Shown here: positions 46,840 to 56,230 of the stretch, one piece after another
Layout of the letters: each line of letters opens with the position of its first letter
Numbering within the stretch: the stretch's first letter is position 1
NCBI GenBank assembly: GCA_038250675.1
Contig: JBBSCB010000008.1
Span: 47,714-111,713, forward strand
DNA: 64,000 bases
Source of the DNA: JAICUF01 sp038250675
Lineage (GTDB): Bacteria; Gemmatimonadota; Gemmatimonadetes; Gemmatimonadales; GWC2-71-9
Direction of reading: 5' to 3'
Notes under the pieces: model-generated
What the model was told of the DNA's origin: nothing
Seen by the model: the letters and a program-made list of their open reading frames with translations, nothing else
Database searches by the model: none
Translations under genes and position numbers: made by a program

Positions 46840-48045
46840 TCAGAAGGTCAGAAGGTGGCCGAGCTTGTCACGCTTGGCACCGAGGTAGTCCCGGTTCTCA
46901 TCGGTGAGACCGGCCACGATCGGCACCCGCCCCACGATCTCGAGGCCGTAGCCTTCGAGGCCCACGAGCTTGCGTGGATTGTTGGTGAGCACCCGGATGG
47001 AGGAGAGGCCGAGATCGCGGAGGATCTGGGCGCCGATGCCGTAGTTGCGGAGATCGGGCGCGAACCCCAGCCGTTGATTGGCCTGCACGGTGTCGGCCCC
47101 GCTGTCCTGCAGGGCGTAGGCGCGCAGCTTGTTGAGCAGGCCGATTCCGCGCCCTTCCTGGTCCAGGTAGACGATGGCGCCGCGGCCTTCCCGCGCGATC
47201 ATCCGCATCGCCGTGTGCAGCTGGAAGCCGCAGTCGCAGCGCTGCGAGCCGAACACATCCCCGGTCAGGCACTTCGAATGCATCCGCACGAGCACGTCGC
47301 GCTCGCCCGCGACGTCGCCGCAGACCAGCGCCACGTGCTCCCGCTCGTCCACGTCGTTGCGGTAGCCGATCACCCGGAACTCACCCGCCTCGGTGGGCAG
47401 GCGCGCCTCCGCCACGCGGTGCACCAGCTTCTCGGTGCCCAGGCGGTAGGCGACGAGCTGCGCCACCGTGACGAAGGTGAGCTGCTGCTGCCGGGCAAAC
47501 TCTTCGAGCTGCGGCACCCGCGCCATCGATCCGTCGGAGTTGAGGATCTCGCAGATGACGCCGGCCGGATAGAGCCCGGCGAGCTCGGCCAGGTCCACGG
47601 CCGCCTCGGTGTGGCCGACGCGCTGGAGCACCCCGCCCGGCCTCGCGCGGAGTGGTGGGACGTGACCCGGACGGCGCAGGTCGCCGGGTTGGGTGGCCGG
47701 GTTAATGGCGACGTGGATGGTGCGGGCGCGGTCACTGGCGGAGATGCCGGTCGTCACGCCGAAGCGGCGATCGGCATCGATCATCACGGTGAACGCGGTG
47801 GACTGGTCCTCGGTGTTCCGCTCCACCTGCTGGGAGAGGCCAAGCTGGTCGCAGCGCTCGGCCGTGAGCGCGAGGCAGATGAGGCCCCGGCCGTGCTGGG
47901 CCATAAAGTTCACCATCTCCGGCGTGACGAGCTCCGCGGCGCAGACGAGGTCACCCTCGTTTTCGCGGTCCTCGTCATCGGCGACGATGATGATCTTGCC
48001 GTTGCGCAGGTCCTCGATCGCCTGCTCGATCGTATCCAGGCTCAT
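46840..48045 (-). CDS. ribBA: Bifunctional DHBP synthase / GTP cyclohydrolase II
   Basis: 401 residues. The RibB half has VADDEDRENEGDLVCAAE and DLRRPGHVPPLRARPGG; the usual F in GHVFPL is P here. The RibA half has the zinc cysteines in KCLTGDVFGSQRCDCGFQ and the catalytic stretch YLDQEGRGIGLLNKLRAYALQD. It supplies both starting units of riboflavin. The ATG directly follows the ribE stop (TAGATG). Confidence 0.95.
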   Translation of the reverse strand: MSLDTIEQAIEDLRNGKIIIVADDEDRENEGDLVCAAELVTPEMVNFMAQHGRGLICLALTAERCDQLGLSQQVERNTEDQSTAFTVMIDADRRFGVTTGISASDRARTIHVAINPATQPGDLRRPGHVPPLRARPGGVLQRVGHTEAAVDLAELAGLYPAGVICEILNSDGSMARVPQLEEFARQQQLTFVTVAQLVAYRLGTEKLVHRVAEARLPTEAGEFRVIGYRNDVDEREHVALVCGDVAGERDVLVRMHSKCLTGDVFGSQRCDCGFQLHTAMRMIAREGRGAIVYLDQEGRGIGLLNKLRAYALQDSGADTVQANQRLGFAPDLRNYGIGAQILRDLGLSSIRVLTNNPRKLVGLEGYGLEIVGRVPIVAGLTDENRDYLGAKRDKLGHLLTF

Positions 48046-48651
48046 CTACCCCTTCATGGCGCCCAGCGGCGCACCGACGAACTGCCGGACGTACTTGCCC
48101 ACCGTGTCACCCTCGAGGTGCACCCGGTCACCCAGGATCCGGTTTCCCAGCGTGGTATGCCGTAAGGTAAACGGAATGAGGGAGACCTGGACGACGCCGG
48201 GGGCCGGCAGCGCGTTCACCGTCAGGCTCACGCCGTCCACCGTGATGGACCCCAGCGGCACCGACACCGCGGCGACGTCGGGGGGCACGGCCAGGTCCAG
48301 GATGCGGGCGTCACCCTCGGTGCGCAGTGCCAGGACCGAGCCCACGCCGTCCACATGTCCCTGCACCAGATGGCCGCCCAGCCGGTCCGATGCCCGGAGC
48401 GCGCGCTCCAGGTTGACCCGACGGCCCCGGACATAGCCGCCGAACAGCGTGCGCGCCAGCGAGGTCGACACCAGGTGCGCCGAAAACCCGGTCGCATGCC
48501 GCGCGGTCACCGTGACGCACGCGCCGTCCACCGCAATGCTCTCCCCGAGCCGCACGCCGCGATAGGGCGCGCGGATGCCAAGGGCCAGCCCACCGTCCTG
48601 GGGGGCGGCCCGCGTCACGGTGCCGATGGCGGTCACGATGCCGGTGAACAT
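48046..48651 (-). CDS. ribE: Riboflavin synthase alpha chain
   Basis: 201 residues with the two internal repeats of the family: MFTGIVTAIGTV with GESIAVDGACVTVT in the first, and GGHLVQGHVDGVG with VPLGSITVDGVSLTVN in the second. It makes riboflavin from two lumazine molecules. ATG at 48651 lies inside the end of ribD (19-base overlap). The long frame upstream is a shadow of ribD. Confidence 0.95.
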   Translation of the reverse strand: MFTGIVTAIGTVTRAAPQDGGLALGIRAPYRGVRLGESIAVDGACVTVTARHATGFSAHLVSTSLARTLFGGYVRGRRVNLERALRASDRLGGHLVQGHVDGVGSVLALRTEGDARILDLAVPPDVAAVSVPLGSITVDGVSLTVNALPAPGVVQVSLIPFTLRHTTLGNRILGDRVHLEGDTVGKYVRQFVGAPLGAMKG

Positions 48652-49724
48652 GTCCGATCCAGCACCAGCAGGGTGTCGTTGCCGAGCGCCCGTCGTTCGA
48701 CCGGTTGCCAGCGGTCCGCCGCACCCAGCGGAAGCGAGGGCACGCCCACGAACGCCGGCACGCCCTGCTCTCCCAGCCACAGCGGCGCCTGGATCCAGTA
48801 GAGCCGATCCACGAGCTCGGCCCGCAGCAAGGCACCCGCAAGGCGGCCACCACCCTCGACCAGCAACGATCGCAGGCCCAGGGCGGCAAGTGCTGCCAGC
48901 GCGTCCTCGAGCCGGTCCGCGGGAACGAGCGTCACGCCGGCACCCACCAGCGCCTGGCCGGCGCCGGCGGCGATCGCGGCCGGCGCGGCGACGACCAGCG
49001 TCGGCACGTCGCGCGCGGTCCGGGCCAGTGTCGAGGCGACCGACAGATGCAGCGCCGGCGCAAACACGATCCGGTGCGGCGGCACTCGCGGCTTGAGCGC
49101 GCCGCGCACCGTCAGCGCCGGATCGTCGTCCCGCGCGGTGCCCGCGCCGACGCCGATGCCGTCGAAGCCCGCGCGGAGCCAGTGGACATAGTCCAGCGCT
49201 TCGGTGCCGGAGATCCAGCGCGCGTTGCGATCGCGGTCGCCGATGCGCGCGTCCACCGACGTCGCGAGCTTCAGTGCGACGAACGGCCGCGACGCGTCCC
49301 GCGCCCACCGCAGAAACGATGCGTTCATCGCCTCGGCCTCGGCCGCACCGGGCCCGACGACCACTTCGACGCCGGCGGCCCTCAGGCAATCGCCGCCGCC
49401 GGCAGCCACCGGGTCGGGGTCGGCGGTGGCGAGCACCACGCGGCGAATGCCGGCCGCGATGACCGCGTCGACGCACGGCGGCTGCTTGCCCTGATGCGCG
49501 CAGGGCTCGAGGGTGACCACGAGGGTCCCGCCCCGAGCCCTGCTTCCCGCCGACGCCAGTGCCTGCGCCTCCGCATGCGCCTGGCCAAACTCGGCGTGGT
49601 ACCCCTCGCCCACGACCGCGCCGTCAGCCAGCACGACGGCGCCGACCAGCGGATTGGGATGCACGCGCCCCCAGCCTCGCCACGCGAGATCGAGCGCGCG
49701 GGCCATCGCCTCCCGCTCAGTCAC
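48633..49724 (-). CDS. ribD: Bifunctional deaminase/reductase RibD
   Basis: 363 residues. The deaminase half has HAEAQALASAG and PCAHQGKQPPCVDAVIAAG, the zinc site. The reductase half begins near RPFVALKLATSVDARIGD. RibD performs the second and third steps of riboflavin synthesis. GTG at 49724 is chosen by the family N-terminus; an ATG at 49706 is possible. It starts five bases after the barrel-protein stop, so no FMN riboswitch leader exists here. Confidence 0.93.
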   Translation of the reverse strand: MTEREAMARALDLAWRGWGRVHPNPLVGAVVLADGAVVGEGYHAEFGQAHAEAQALASAGSRARGGTLVVTLEPCAHQGKQPPCVDAVIAAGIRRVVLATADPDPVAAGGGDCLRAAGVEVVVGPGAAEAEAMNASFLRWARDASRPFVALKLATSVDARIGDRDRNARWISGTEALDYVHWLRAGFDGIGVGAGTARDDDPALTVRGALKPRVPPHRIVFAPALHLSVASTLARTARDVPTLVVAAPAAIAAGAGQALVGAGVTLVPADRLEDALAALAALGLRSLLVEGGGRLAGALLRAELVDRLYWIQAPLWLGEQGVPAFVGVPSLPLGAADRWQPVERRALGNDTLLVLDRTCSPAS

Positions 49725-49728
49725 GCAT

Positions 49729-50688
49729 TCAGAAGCCGAACCTGAGGCCGGCGCTGTAGAACGTGGTCCCCTTGGTGTCATCGAACCCTTCGAACGTCGT
49801 GATCAGCTGCTGGTCCTTGCCCGACTGGTGGCCGATTTCGCCCACCAGCTTGATGACCTTCAGATCGAGACCGGCATCGGCGAAGATCATCGTTCGCCGC
49901 TGATCCAGCGTGATGTTGATCGTGGTCGGCGACGAGGTTGACGGATCGCGGAATGTCGCCGCGGCCTTGCCGGTGTATTTGCTCCATCCCGCGCCGGCCG
50001 ACAGCGTGAGCGCGGCCAGCCGCTTGGTGGCGACGAGCCGGACGTCGGTCGCCTGCAGATTCACGTCGGCCGCGATGTCGTCGCCGGCGGTCAGGTCGCC
50101 AAATCCTACCTGCGGGACGCTCCGGTGCATCACACTCACCGAGACGCCCGGCAGCGCGCCGCGTCCACCCAGCAGGCCCAGCCGTCCGCCGAATCCGATG
50201 CCCAGACTGATTGGCCCTACGCGCGGTGCGCCCGGATCGACCCGGATATCGCTCACCAACCTTTCGTTCGGCACCAGCTGCGCGGCGCCCAGGGCGTCCA
50301 GCGAGAACATGCCGTTGGGCAGCCCCTTGAACAGCCCGATCGCGCCTTCCAGCAGTGGCGCCGGAATCAGACCGGTCCTGCTGGCGGCGACGTGATTGTT
50401 GGCGTCGGCCTGCAGCTCCGGCACGACGATGTTGGTGCCGTTCGCGCGGAGCGTGAGGGCGAACTTGCCCAGTCCGCCCATGGAGCTGCCAGAGCCAAGC
50501 ACCGGATTGCCGCCGCTGATAAGCAGGCCGGCGATGGGGTGGTAGGCGCGCGTCAGATCGATCGCCGCATCGCAGGTCTGCCGCGCGTTCTGAAGCGTGG
50601 GGAACGACGCGCACTGGGAATTCTGCGCCAGCGCGGGGGTGGCGAGCCCGCCGAGGGCGCCGACGACGAACAGACGGCTGAGGCGCAT
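49729..50688 (-). CDS. Predicted outer-membrane beta-barrel protein
   Basis: About 319 residues. A signal peptide (MRLSRLFVVGALGGLATPALAQ) is followed by alternating hydrophobic strands and a C-terminal phenylalanine (GLRFGF), the classic barrel end. There are two cysteines near the mature N-terminus. I recognise no specific family. ATG at 50688 has GGAG seven bases upstream and is preferred to starts at 50700 and 50703. It sits between purM and ribD with no evident link to either. Confidence 0.72.
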   Translation of the reverse strand: MRLSRLFVVGALGGLATPALAQNSQCASFPTLQNARQTCDAAIDLTRAYHPIAGLLISGGNPVLGSGSSMGGLGKFALTLRANGTNIVVPELQADANNHVAASRTGLIPAPLLEGAIGLFKGLPNGMFSLDALGAAQLVPNERLVSDIRVDPGAPRVGPISLGIGFGGRLGLLGGRGALPGVSVSVMHRSVPQVGFGDLTAGDDIAADVNLQATDVRLVATKRLAALTLSAGAGWSKYTGKAAATFRDPSTSSPTTINITLDQRRTMIFADAGLDLKVIKLVGEIGHQSGKDQQLITTFEGFDDTKGTTFYSAGLRFGF

Positions 50689-50699
50689 GGGACGCTCCA

Positions 50700-51749
50700 T
50701 CACTCGCGGGCGAAGCTGACCGTCCGGTCGCCCCGGACGACTTCACCCATGACCCAGGTGGCGACGCCGGCCGCGCGGGCGGCCTCCTGGGCCACAGCCA
50801 CCGCGTCCGGGGGCAGGACAGCGATGAGCCCCACGCCGAGGTTGAAGACTTCCCGCATCTCCCCGGTGGAGATCCCGCCGCCCCGCTGCACGATACGAAA
50901 GAGCGGCGGCAGCTCCCAACTCCGGGGATCCACCGTCGCCGCCGTCCCAGGAGGCAATATCCGAGCCAGATTGGCTGCGATCCCGCCGCCGGTGATGTGC
51001 GCAATGCCGTGCACCCGCTCGAGCACCGGGCGGACGCTCGCGACGTAGCTCCGGTGCACCGCCAGCAGGGCACCCACCACCGTCGCGCCGGTCTCGCCCA
51101 GCGGATCCTGCAGTTGGAGCCCCATTCGCTCCAGCAGGACCCGGCGTGCCAGAGTGTAACCATTGGTATGGAGCCCGGTGGAGGCGTAGCCCAGCAGGAC
51201 GTCGCCTGCGGCAACTCTCTCACCATGCAAGGCATTCTCTTCCTCAACCACACCGACGATCGTGCCGGCCAGGTCGAAATGGCCGGGCTGGTAGAGCCCC
51301 GGCATCTGTGCCGTTTCGCCGCCGGCCAGCGCCATGCCGTGGGCGCGGCAGCCCCGCGCGACGCCCTCGACGATGCCGGCGAGCTCCTCGACGCCGAGCC
51401 CGGCACCCGCGACGTAGTCCATGAAGGCGATTGGCGTGGCACCGTGAACCAGGATGTCATTGACGCTGTGATTAACGAGATCCTCGCCCACGGTGTCGTA
51501 CCGGCCGGCCTGCAGCGCCACCAGCACCTTGGTGCCCACGCCGTCGGTGCTCATCACGAGCACCGGCGAGCGCATCCCCGCCGGCACGCGCACCATGCCG
51601 CCGAATGCGCCGACCTCGCCCAGCGACAGCGCTGTGCGGGTGCCGGCGACCGCGCGACTGATGCGCGACTTCGCCGCGTCGGCCCGGGCCAGGTCGACAC
51701 CGGCGGCGGCGTACTCGGTGGCGGCCGACTCGGGCGGGCGCACGCTCAC
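50700..51749 (-). CDS. purM: Phosphoribosylformylglycinamidine cyclo-ligase
   Basis: 349 residues. The ATP region has VLVMSTDGVGTKVLVAL and the later NDILVHGATPIAFMDYVAGAGL, GGETAQMPGLY and HITGGGIAANLARILP blocks are diagnostic of PurM. It closes the imidazole ring to form aminoimidazole ribotide in purine synthesis. GTG at 51749 overlaps the upstream kinase stop (GTGA) and gives a normal length. Confidence 0.95.
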   Translation of the reverse strand: MSVRPPESAATEYAAAGVDLARADAAKSRISRAVAGTRTALSLGEVGAFGGMVRVPAGMRSPVLVMSTDGVGTKVLVALQAGRYDTVGEDLVNHSVNDILVHGATPIAFMDYVAGAGLGVEELAGIVEGVARGCRAHGMALAGGETAQMPGLYQPGHFDLAGTIVGVVEEENALHGERVAAGDVLLGYASTGLHTNGYTLARRVLLERMGLQLQDPLGETGATVVGALLAVHRSYVASVRPVLERVHGIAHITGGGIAANLARILPPGTAATVDPRSWELPPLFRIVQRGGGISTGEMREVFNLGVGLIAVLPPDAVAVAQEAARAAGVATWVMGEVVRGDRTVSFARE

Positions 51750-52666
51750 GGCGCCAGCTCGATCAGCGTCACCTGCGTGAGATCGTGGAAGGCGCGGGCC
51801 CGACGCTCCACATCGAGCCGGGTCACGTCGTCGAATCCCTTGATGCCGAACCGCTCCACCGCGTACGAGCCCATGGTGGCGCCGTAGATCATGGCGCGGC
51901 GCAGATCGTCCTCGCCGGCCGAGCCGCAGCACGCCAGGTATCCCATGAACCCCCCGGCGAACGCGTCGCCCGCGCCCGTGGGATCGAACACTTCTTCGAG
52001 GGGAAACGCCGGGGCGTAGAACGTCCGCGAGCCGTCGATGAGCAGCGCGCCGTGTTCACCCTGCTTGATGACCACCCGCTTGGGGCCGTGCGCCAGGATC
52101 CACCGCCCGGCGCGATGGATGTTCCAGTCGCCAGAGAGCTCGCGCGCCTCGCTGTCGTTGACCATGAGCAGGTCCACCTGCTCGAGCAGCGCCAACAGCG
52201 CCGCCTTCTTGCTCTGGATCCAGTAGTTCATCGTGTCGCAGGCAACCAGCCTGGGCCGGTCCACCTGCTCGAGGATTCCGAGCTGCAGTTCGGGATCGAT
52301 GTTGCCGAGGAAGACGAAGTCGGGCGAGCGCATGGCCGGCGGCAGCTTGGGCTCGAAGTGCGCAAACACGCCGAGCCGCGTTTCCAGCGTCTCCCGGCTC
52401 TGGAGGTCGTAGGAGTACTTGCCCTTCCACCGGAAGCTCTCACCCGCCACCCGTTCGACGCCGCTCCAGTCGATGCCCCGCGGCGCCAACCGCTCCAGCT
52501 CGGCCACCGGGTAGTCATCGCCGATGACGCCCACGACCTGCACCGGATGCAGCAGCGCGGCCGCCACGCTGAAGTAGACGGCGGATCCGCCCAGGGCGTC
52601 CGCCGTCTCGCCAAACGGGGTGTAGATGGAATCGAGCGCCACACTGCCGACGACGAGCAGACTCAT
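51746..52666 (-). CDS. PfkB-family carbohydrate/nucleoside kinase
   Basis: 306 residues. The N-terminal GGSAVYFSVAAALL and the C-terminal catalytic motif VFDPTGAGDAFAGGFMGYLA (Asp in GAGD is the base) define PfkB. The substrate may be a sugar or a nucleoside; nothing in the context decides. The start MSLLVVGSVALDSIYTPFG is the typical N-terminus. It is coupled to purM by GTGA overlap, which could hint at purine or ribose metabolism. Confidence 0.86.
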   Translation of the reverse strand: MSLLVVGSVALDSIYTPFGETADALGGSAVYFSVAAALLHPVQVVGVIGDDYPVAELERLAPRGIDWSGVERVAGESFRWKGKYSYDLQSRETLETRLGVFAHFEPKLPPAMRSPDFVFLGNIDPELQLGILEQVDRPRLVACDTMNYWIQSKKAALLALLEQVDLLMVNDSEARELSGDWNIHRAGRWILAHGPKRVVIKQGEHGALLIDGSRTFYAPAFPLEEVFDPTGAGDAFAGGFMGYLACCGSAGEDDLRRAMIYGATMGSYAVERFGIKGFDDVTRLDVERRARAFHDLTQVTLIELAP

Positions 52667-52670
52667 GCGG

Positions 52671-54308
52671 TCACATCCGGTCGGGGGCGGTGATGCCCAG
52701 AAGGGAAAGGCCGTTGCCGAGCACGATGCGGGCGGCACGGGCGAGCAGCAGGCGGGCGCGCTCGATCTCCGGCGCCTCACCCACGGTCCGCGTGTGGTGG
52801 TACCAGCCGTGCACGACGCCCGCCAGTTCGTCGAGATAGACGGTGATGCGATGGGGCTCGCGCTCGCGCGCCGCCTTGGCGACGATCTCGGGGAAGACCG
52901 CGAGCTTCTTGAGCAGCTCGGTGTCCTGCGACGCCGGGAGCCCCGCGAGGTCGAGCGCACCGTCCACCGCGTCAGGCTCCAACTCCGCCGTCCGAAAGAT
53001 GCCGCTCAGGCGCGCGTGCGCCATCTGCACGTAGAACACCGGATTCTCGTCGGTCTGCTTCTTGGCGAGATCCACGTCGAAGACCAGCTGCGAATCGCCG
53101 CGGCGCATCAGGAAAAAGTAGCGCGCCGCGTCCACGCCTACATCTTCGAACAGGTCACGCAGCGTGACGAACTCGCCCGAGCGCTTGGACATCTTCACCT
53201 CGTCCCCGCCGCGGACCACCTTCACCAGCTGCACCAGCGCCACATCGAAGAACTCCGGCGGGTAGCCCAGCGCTACCAGCACCGCCCGCATGCGCGGGAT
53301 GTAGCCGTGGTGGTCGGCCCCCCAGACGTCGATTACGCGATCGAACCCGCGCGCATGCTTGTCGACGTGGTACGCGATGTCGGGCACGAGATAGGTGAGC
53401 GAGCCGTCCTGCTTCCGCAGTACCCGGTCCTTGTCGTCCCCGAAGTCGGTCGTCCGAAGCCACAGGGCGCCGTCCGCCTCGTACGTGAGCCCCTGACCGG
53501 CCAGGAGGTCGAGAACCGCGGCGACCGCGCCACGGTCGTAGACCGACTGCTCGCTGGTGAACTGGTCAAAGTGGACACCGAACATGGCGAGATCGGCATC
53601 CTGCTCGGCCCGCTGGATTTCGAGCGCGAGCGCGCGGCAACGGCGCACCCCCTCGTCGGCCGGCAGGTCGGCGAACGCCGCTCCCTCCCGTTCCAGCGCC
53701 GCGGCGGCGTTCTCGGCCAGATATTCGCCGTGATAGCCACCCTCGGGAATGACGGCCGCACGGCCCCGGGCGTGCTGGATGCGGGCCCATAGACTCTGCG
53801 CCAGGCGGTCGATCTGCACACCCGCGTCGTTGATGTAGAACTCGCGCGTTACCGCGTGGCCGCTCCACTCGAGGAGGGTAGCGATCGCATCGCCCAACGC
53901 GGCGCCCCGGCCGTGACCCACATGCAGCGGCCCGGTTGGATTGGCCGACACGAACTCGACATTGACTTTGAGGCCGGCGCCCGCACCGCCCCGTCCGTAC
54001 CGGGCGCCCTGGCGCAGGATCTCCGCGTGCGCCCCGGCCAGCTGGTCGTCCGCGAGCCAGAAGTTGATGAACCCCGGCCCGGCGATCTCGGTGCGTGCAA
54101 CCGCATTGACGGGCAGGCGCAGCTCCGCCACCACGCGTTCCGCCATCGCGCGTGGCTTCGACCGGTTGAGACGCGCCAGTACCAGCGCCAGATTGGTGGC
54201 CAGATCGCCGTGGCTGGCGTCCCGCGGACGCTCGAGCACGAAGTCGACGCCCGCGTGGCCCAGCTGCTCCGCCACACGCGCGAGCTCGGCACGCACCGGC
54301 TCGCTCAC
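52671..54308 (-). CDS. argS: Arginyl-tRNA synthetase
   Basis: 545 residues. The HIGH-type motif is in FVSANPTGPLHVGHGRGAALGD and the KMSKS-type motif in VKMSKRSGEFVTLRD. The N-terminal Add1 domain and C-terminal DALR anticodon domain (ITVYLDELAGVVHGWYHHTRTVG) are present. The GTG at 54308 overlaps the fmdB stop (GTGA). The longer frame upstream is a shadow. It charges tRNA-Arg. Confidence 0.96.
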   Translation of the reverse strand: MSEPVRAELARVAEQLGHAGVDFVLERPRDASHGDLATNLALVLARLNRSKPRAMAERVVAELRLPVNAVARTEIAGPGFINFWLADDQLAGAHAEILRQGARYGRGGAGAGLKVNVEFVSANPTGPLHVGHGRGAALGDAIATLLEWSGHAVTREFYINDAGVQIDRLAQSLWARIQHARGRAAVIPEGGYHGEYLAENAAAALEREGAAFADLPADEGVRRCRALALEIQRAEQDADLAMFGVHFDQFTSEQSVYDRGAVAAVLDLLAGQGLTYEADGALWLRTTDFGDDKDRVLRKQDGSLTYLVPDIAYHVDKHARGFDRVIDVWGADHHGYIPRMRAVLVALGYPPEFFDVALVQLVKVVRGGDEVKMSKRSGEFVTLRDLFEDVGVDAARYFFLMRRGDSQLVFDVDLAKKQTDENPVFYVQMAHARLSGIFRTAELEPDAVDGALDLAGLPASQDTELLKKLAVFPEIVAKAAREREPHRITVYLDELAGVVHGWYHHTRTVGEAPEIERARLLLARAARIVLGNGLSLLGITAPDRM

Positions 54309-54616
54309 TCCGCCGCTTTCCGGGTGGAGGCCGGCGGGGTGGACGGCGCCTTCTTGGTATCGGCGGCAGGCTTGGTGTCGGACGCCGCGGCCGGCTTGGG
54401 CACCGACTCGGTCTCGGGCTTGCGGGGGCCCTTGCCGTCCTTGCCGTAGTCCGTGATGTAGAAGCCACTCCCCTTGAACACGAGGCCGGCTCCGCCCGAG
54501 ATCTTTCGGGTGGCGGGTTTGCCGCAGACCGGACAGACGGCCCGCGGCCGCTCGCTCATCTTCTGAAGCTTTTCGAACTGGTGCCCTTCGGGGCACTCAT
54601 ACTCGTACGTGGGCAT
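54305..54616 (-). CDS. FmdB-family zinc-ribbon protein
   Basis: 103 residues. The start MPTYEYECPEGHQFEKLQKM and the ribbon VCPVCGKPATRKISGGAGLVFKGSGFYITDY are typical of the FmdB putative regulators. Two cysteine pairs of zinc ligands are expected, but the first pair here is a single Cys plus His (CPEGH). The C-terminal third is low complexity, rich in Lys, Pro, Ala and Thr. It is the first gene of the argS to PTS run. Confidence 0.8.
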   Translation of the reverse strand: MPTYEYECPEGHQFEKLQKMSERPRAVCPVCGKPATRKISGGAGLVFKGSGFYITDYGKDGKGPRKPETESVPKPAAASDTKPAADTKKAPSTPPASTRKAAE

Positions 54617-54649
54617 CGCGCTCGATTGGGTAAATGAAGCCAGCAGCGA

Positions 54650-54678
54650 AACTTAGCCGCCCGCCCCTGAGGGAGCAA
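54650..54678 (-). promoter_or_regulatory. Candidate promoter of the fmdB-argS run
   Basis: TTGCTC (54678-54673) and TAAGTT (54655-54650) are separated by 17 bases on the minus strand. Transcription would start near 54643, about 27 bases before the fmdB ATG. The match is moderate. Confidence 0.4.
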
Positions 54679-54700
54679 GCGAGCCGTCCGGCGGGTCGGG

Positions 54701-56230
54701 TCACCGATATTCGCCCCAGATCCGGCGGAGTGCGTCGCTGATTTCCCCCACGGTCGCCCGGAGCCGGACCGCCTCGAGGATGACCGGCATCAGCCGGTCA
54801 TTTTCCGCCGCCGCGCGTTCCACCGCGGTCAGCGCGGCAGCCACGGCCGGGGCATCACGAGCGGCCTTCACCTCCGCCAGCCGCTGCCGCTGCCGGGTCT
54901 CCAGCGCGGAAAAGTCGGGCACGTCGATGGACGGCGGCGCGGCGGCGTCAGTGAACCGGTTCACGCCCACCACGACGATGTCACCCGCTTCCTGCGCCTT
55001 CTGGAATTCGTAGGCGCTCCGCGCGATCGCCTCCTGGAAGTAGCCCTTTTCGATGGCCGCGGCGGCGCCACCCATGGCATCCACCTCCTCGATCAGCGCA
55101 CGTGCACCGGCTTCGATGTCGTCGGTGAGGCGCTCGACGTAGTAGCTGCCGGCCAGCGGGTCCACCACCTTGGCCATCCCGCTCTCGTACCCCAGGATCT
55201 GCTGCGTCCGGAGCGCAAGCGTCGCCGAATCCGCCGTGGGCAGCGACAGCGCCTCATCGTAGCCATTGGTGTGCAGCGACTGCGTCCCGCCCAGCACGGC
55301 GGCGAGCCCCTGAACGGTGACGCGCACGACGTTGTTCAGCGGCTGCTGCGCCTGCAGCGTGACCCCGCCTGTCTGGGTGTGAAACCGGAGTCTCGCCGTG
55401 GCATCGTCGGCACCGAATCGCTCGCGCGCCAGGCGCGCCCACAGGCGACGGGCCGCACGGAACTTGGCCGCCTCCTCGAACAGATCGTTATGGCTGGCAA
55501 AGAAAAACGAGAGGCGGGGACCGAACGCGTTGACGTCGAGCCCCGTTTCCACGGCCACGCGGACGTATTCCAGTGCATTGGCCAGCGTGAAGCCGACCTC
55601 CTGAATTGCCGTGGAGCCGGCCTCCCGCATGTGATAGCCGCTGATCGAGATCGGATTGACGCTCATCCCTTCGTCGGCGACAAAGCGGAAGATGTCGGCG
55701 ATCAGCCGGAGCGACGGACGGGCCGGGTAGATGTACGTGCCCCGCGCGATATACTCCTTGAGCACGTCGTTCTGGATCGTCCCGGAGAGTCTGGCGCGGG
55801 GCACGCCCTGCTCCTCGCCCACGACGACGTACATCGCCAGGAGAATCGCGGCGGTGGCGTTGATGGTCATCGACGTGGAGACGCGATCGAGCGGGATCTC
55901 GCGGAACAGGTCGGCGAGGTCCTCGACCGTGTCGATTGCCACGCCCACGCGCCCGACCTCGCCCTGCGCCATCGGGTGATCCGAGTCGTACCCCATCTGG
56001 GTCGGGAGGTCGAACGCGGTGGAGAGCCCGGTCTGTCCACCCGCCAGCAGGCGCCGGAAGCGGAGGTTGGTTTCCTCTGCGGTCCCGAATCCGGCATACT
56101 GGCGCATGGTCCAGAGCCGGGACGTGTACATGGTTGGGTAGACACCGCGCGTGAATGGATAGCGGCCGGGCGCGCCGAGATCGCGGGCGGGATCGCCGGC
56201 CCAGTCGCCCGGGCCGTAGACGCCGGTCAC
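54701..56230 (-). CDS. mcmA: Methylmalonyl-CoA mutase, large (catalytic) subunit
   Basis: 509 residues, the substrate-binding barrel without the C-terminal B12 domain. The motifs RGVYPTMYTSRLWTMRQYAGF and QTGLSTAFDLPTQMGYDSDHP match methylmalonyl-CoA mutase. Tyr45 (in RQYAGF) and Arg175 (in PSLRL) are the residues that isobutyryl-CoA mutases change to Phe and Gln, so this looks like a true methylmalonyl-CoA enzyme. The cobalamin-binding small subunit must be elsewhere. The enzyme interconverts methylmalonyl-CoA and succinyl-CoA. The GTG at 56230 overlaps the fbp stop. Confidence 0.88.
   Translation of the reverse strand: MTGVYGPGDWAGDPARDLGAPGRYPFTRGVYPTMYTSRLWTMRQYAGFGTAEETNLRFRRLLAGGQTGLSTAFDLPTQMGYDSDHPMAQGEVGRVGVAIDTVEDLADLFREIPLDRVSTSMTINATAAILLAMYVVVGEEQGVPRARLSGTIQNDVLKEYIARGTYIYPARPSLRLIADIFRFVADEGMSVNPISISGYHMREAGSTAIQEVGFTLANALEYVRVAVETGLDVNAFGPRLSFFFASHNDLFEEAAKFRAARRLWARLARERFGADDATARLRFHTQTGGVTLQAQQPLNNVVRVTVQGLAAVLGGTQSLHTNGYDEALSLPTADSATLALRTQQILGYESGMAKVVDPLAGSYYVERLTDDIEAGARALIEEVDAMGGAAAAIEKGYFQEAIARSAYEFQKAQEAGDIVVVGVNRFTDAAAPPSIDVPDFSALETRQRQRLAEVKAARDAPAVAAALTAVERAAAENDRLMPVILEAVRLRATVGEISDALRRIWGEYR

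Noticed and set aside
49725..49728. An FMN riboswitch for the rib genes
   Set aside because: ribD follows the preceding gene by four bases, leaving no room for a leader.
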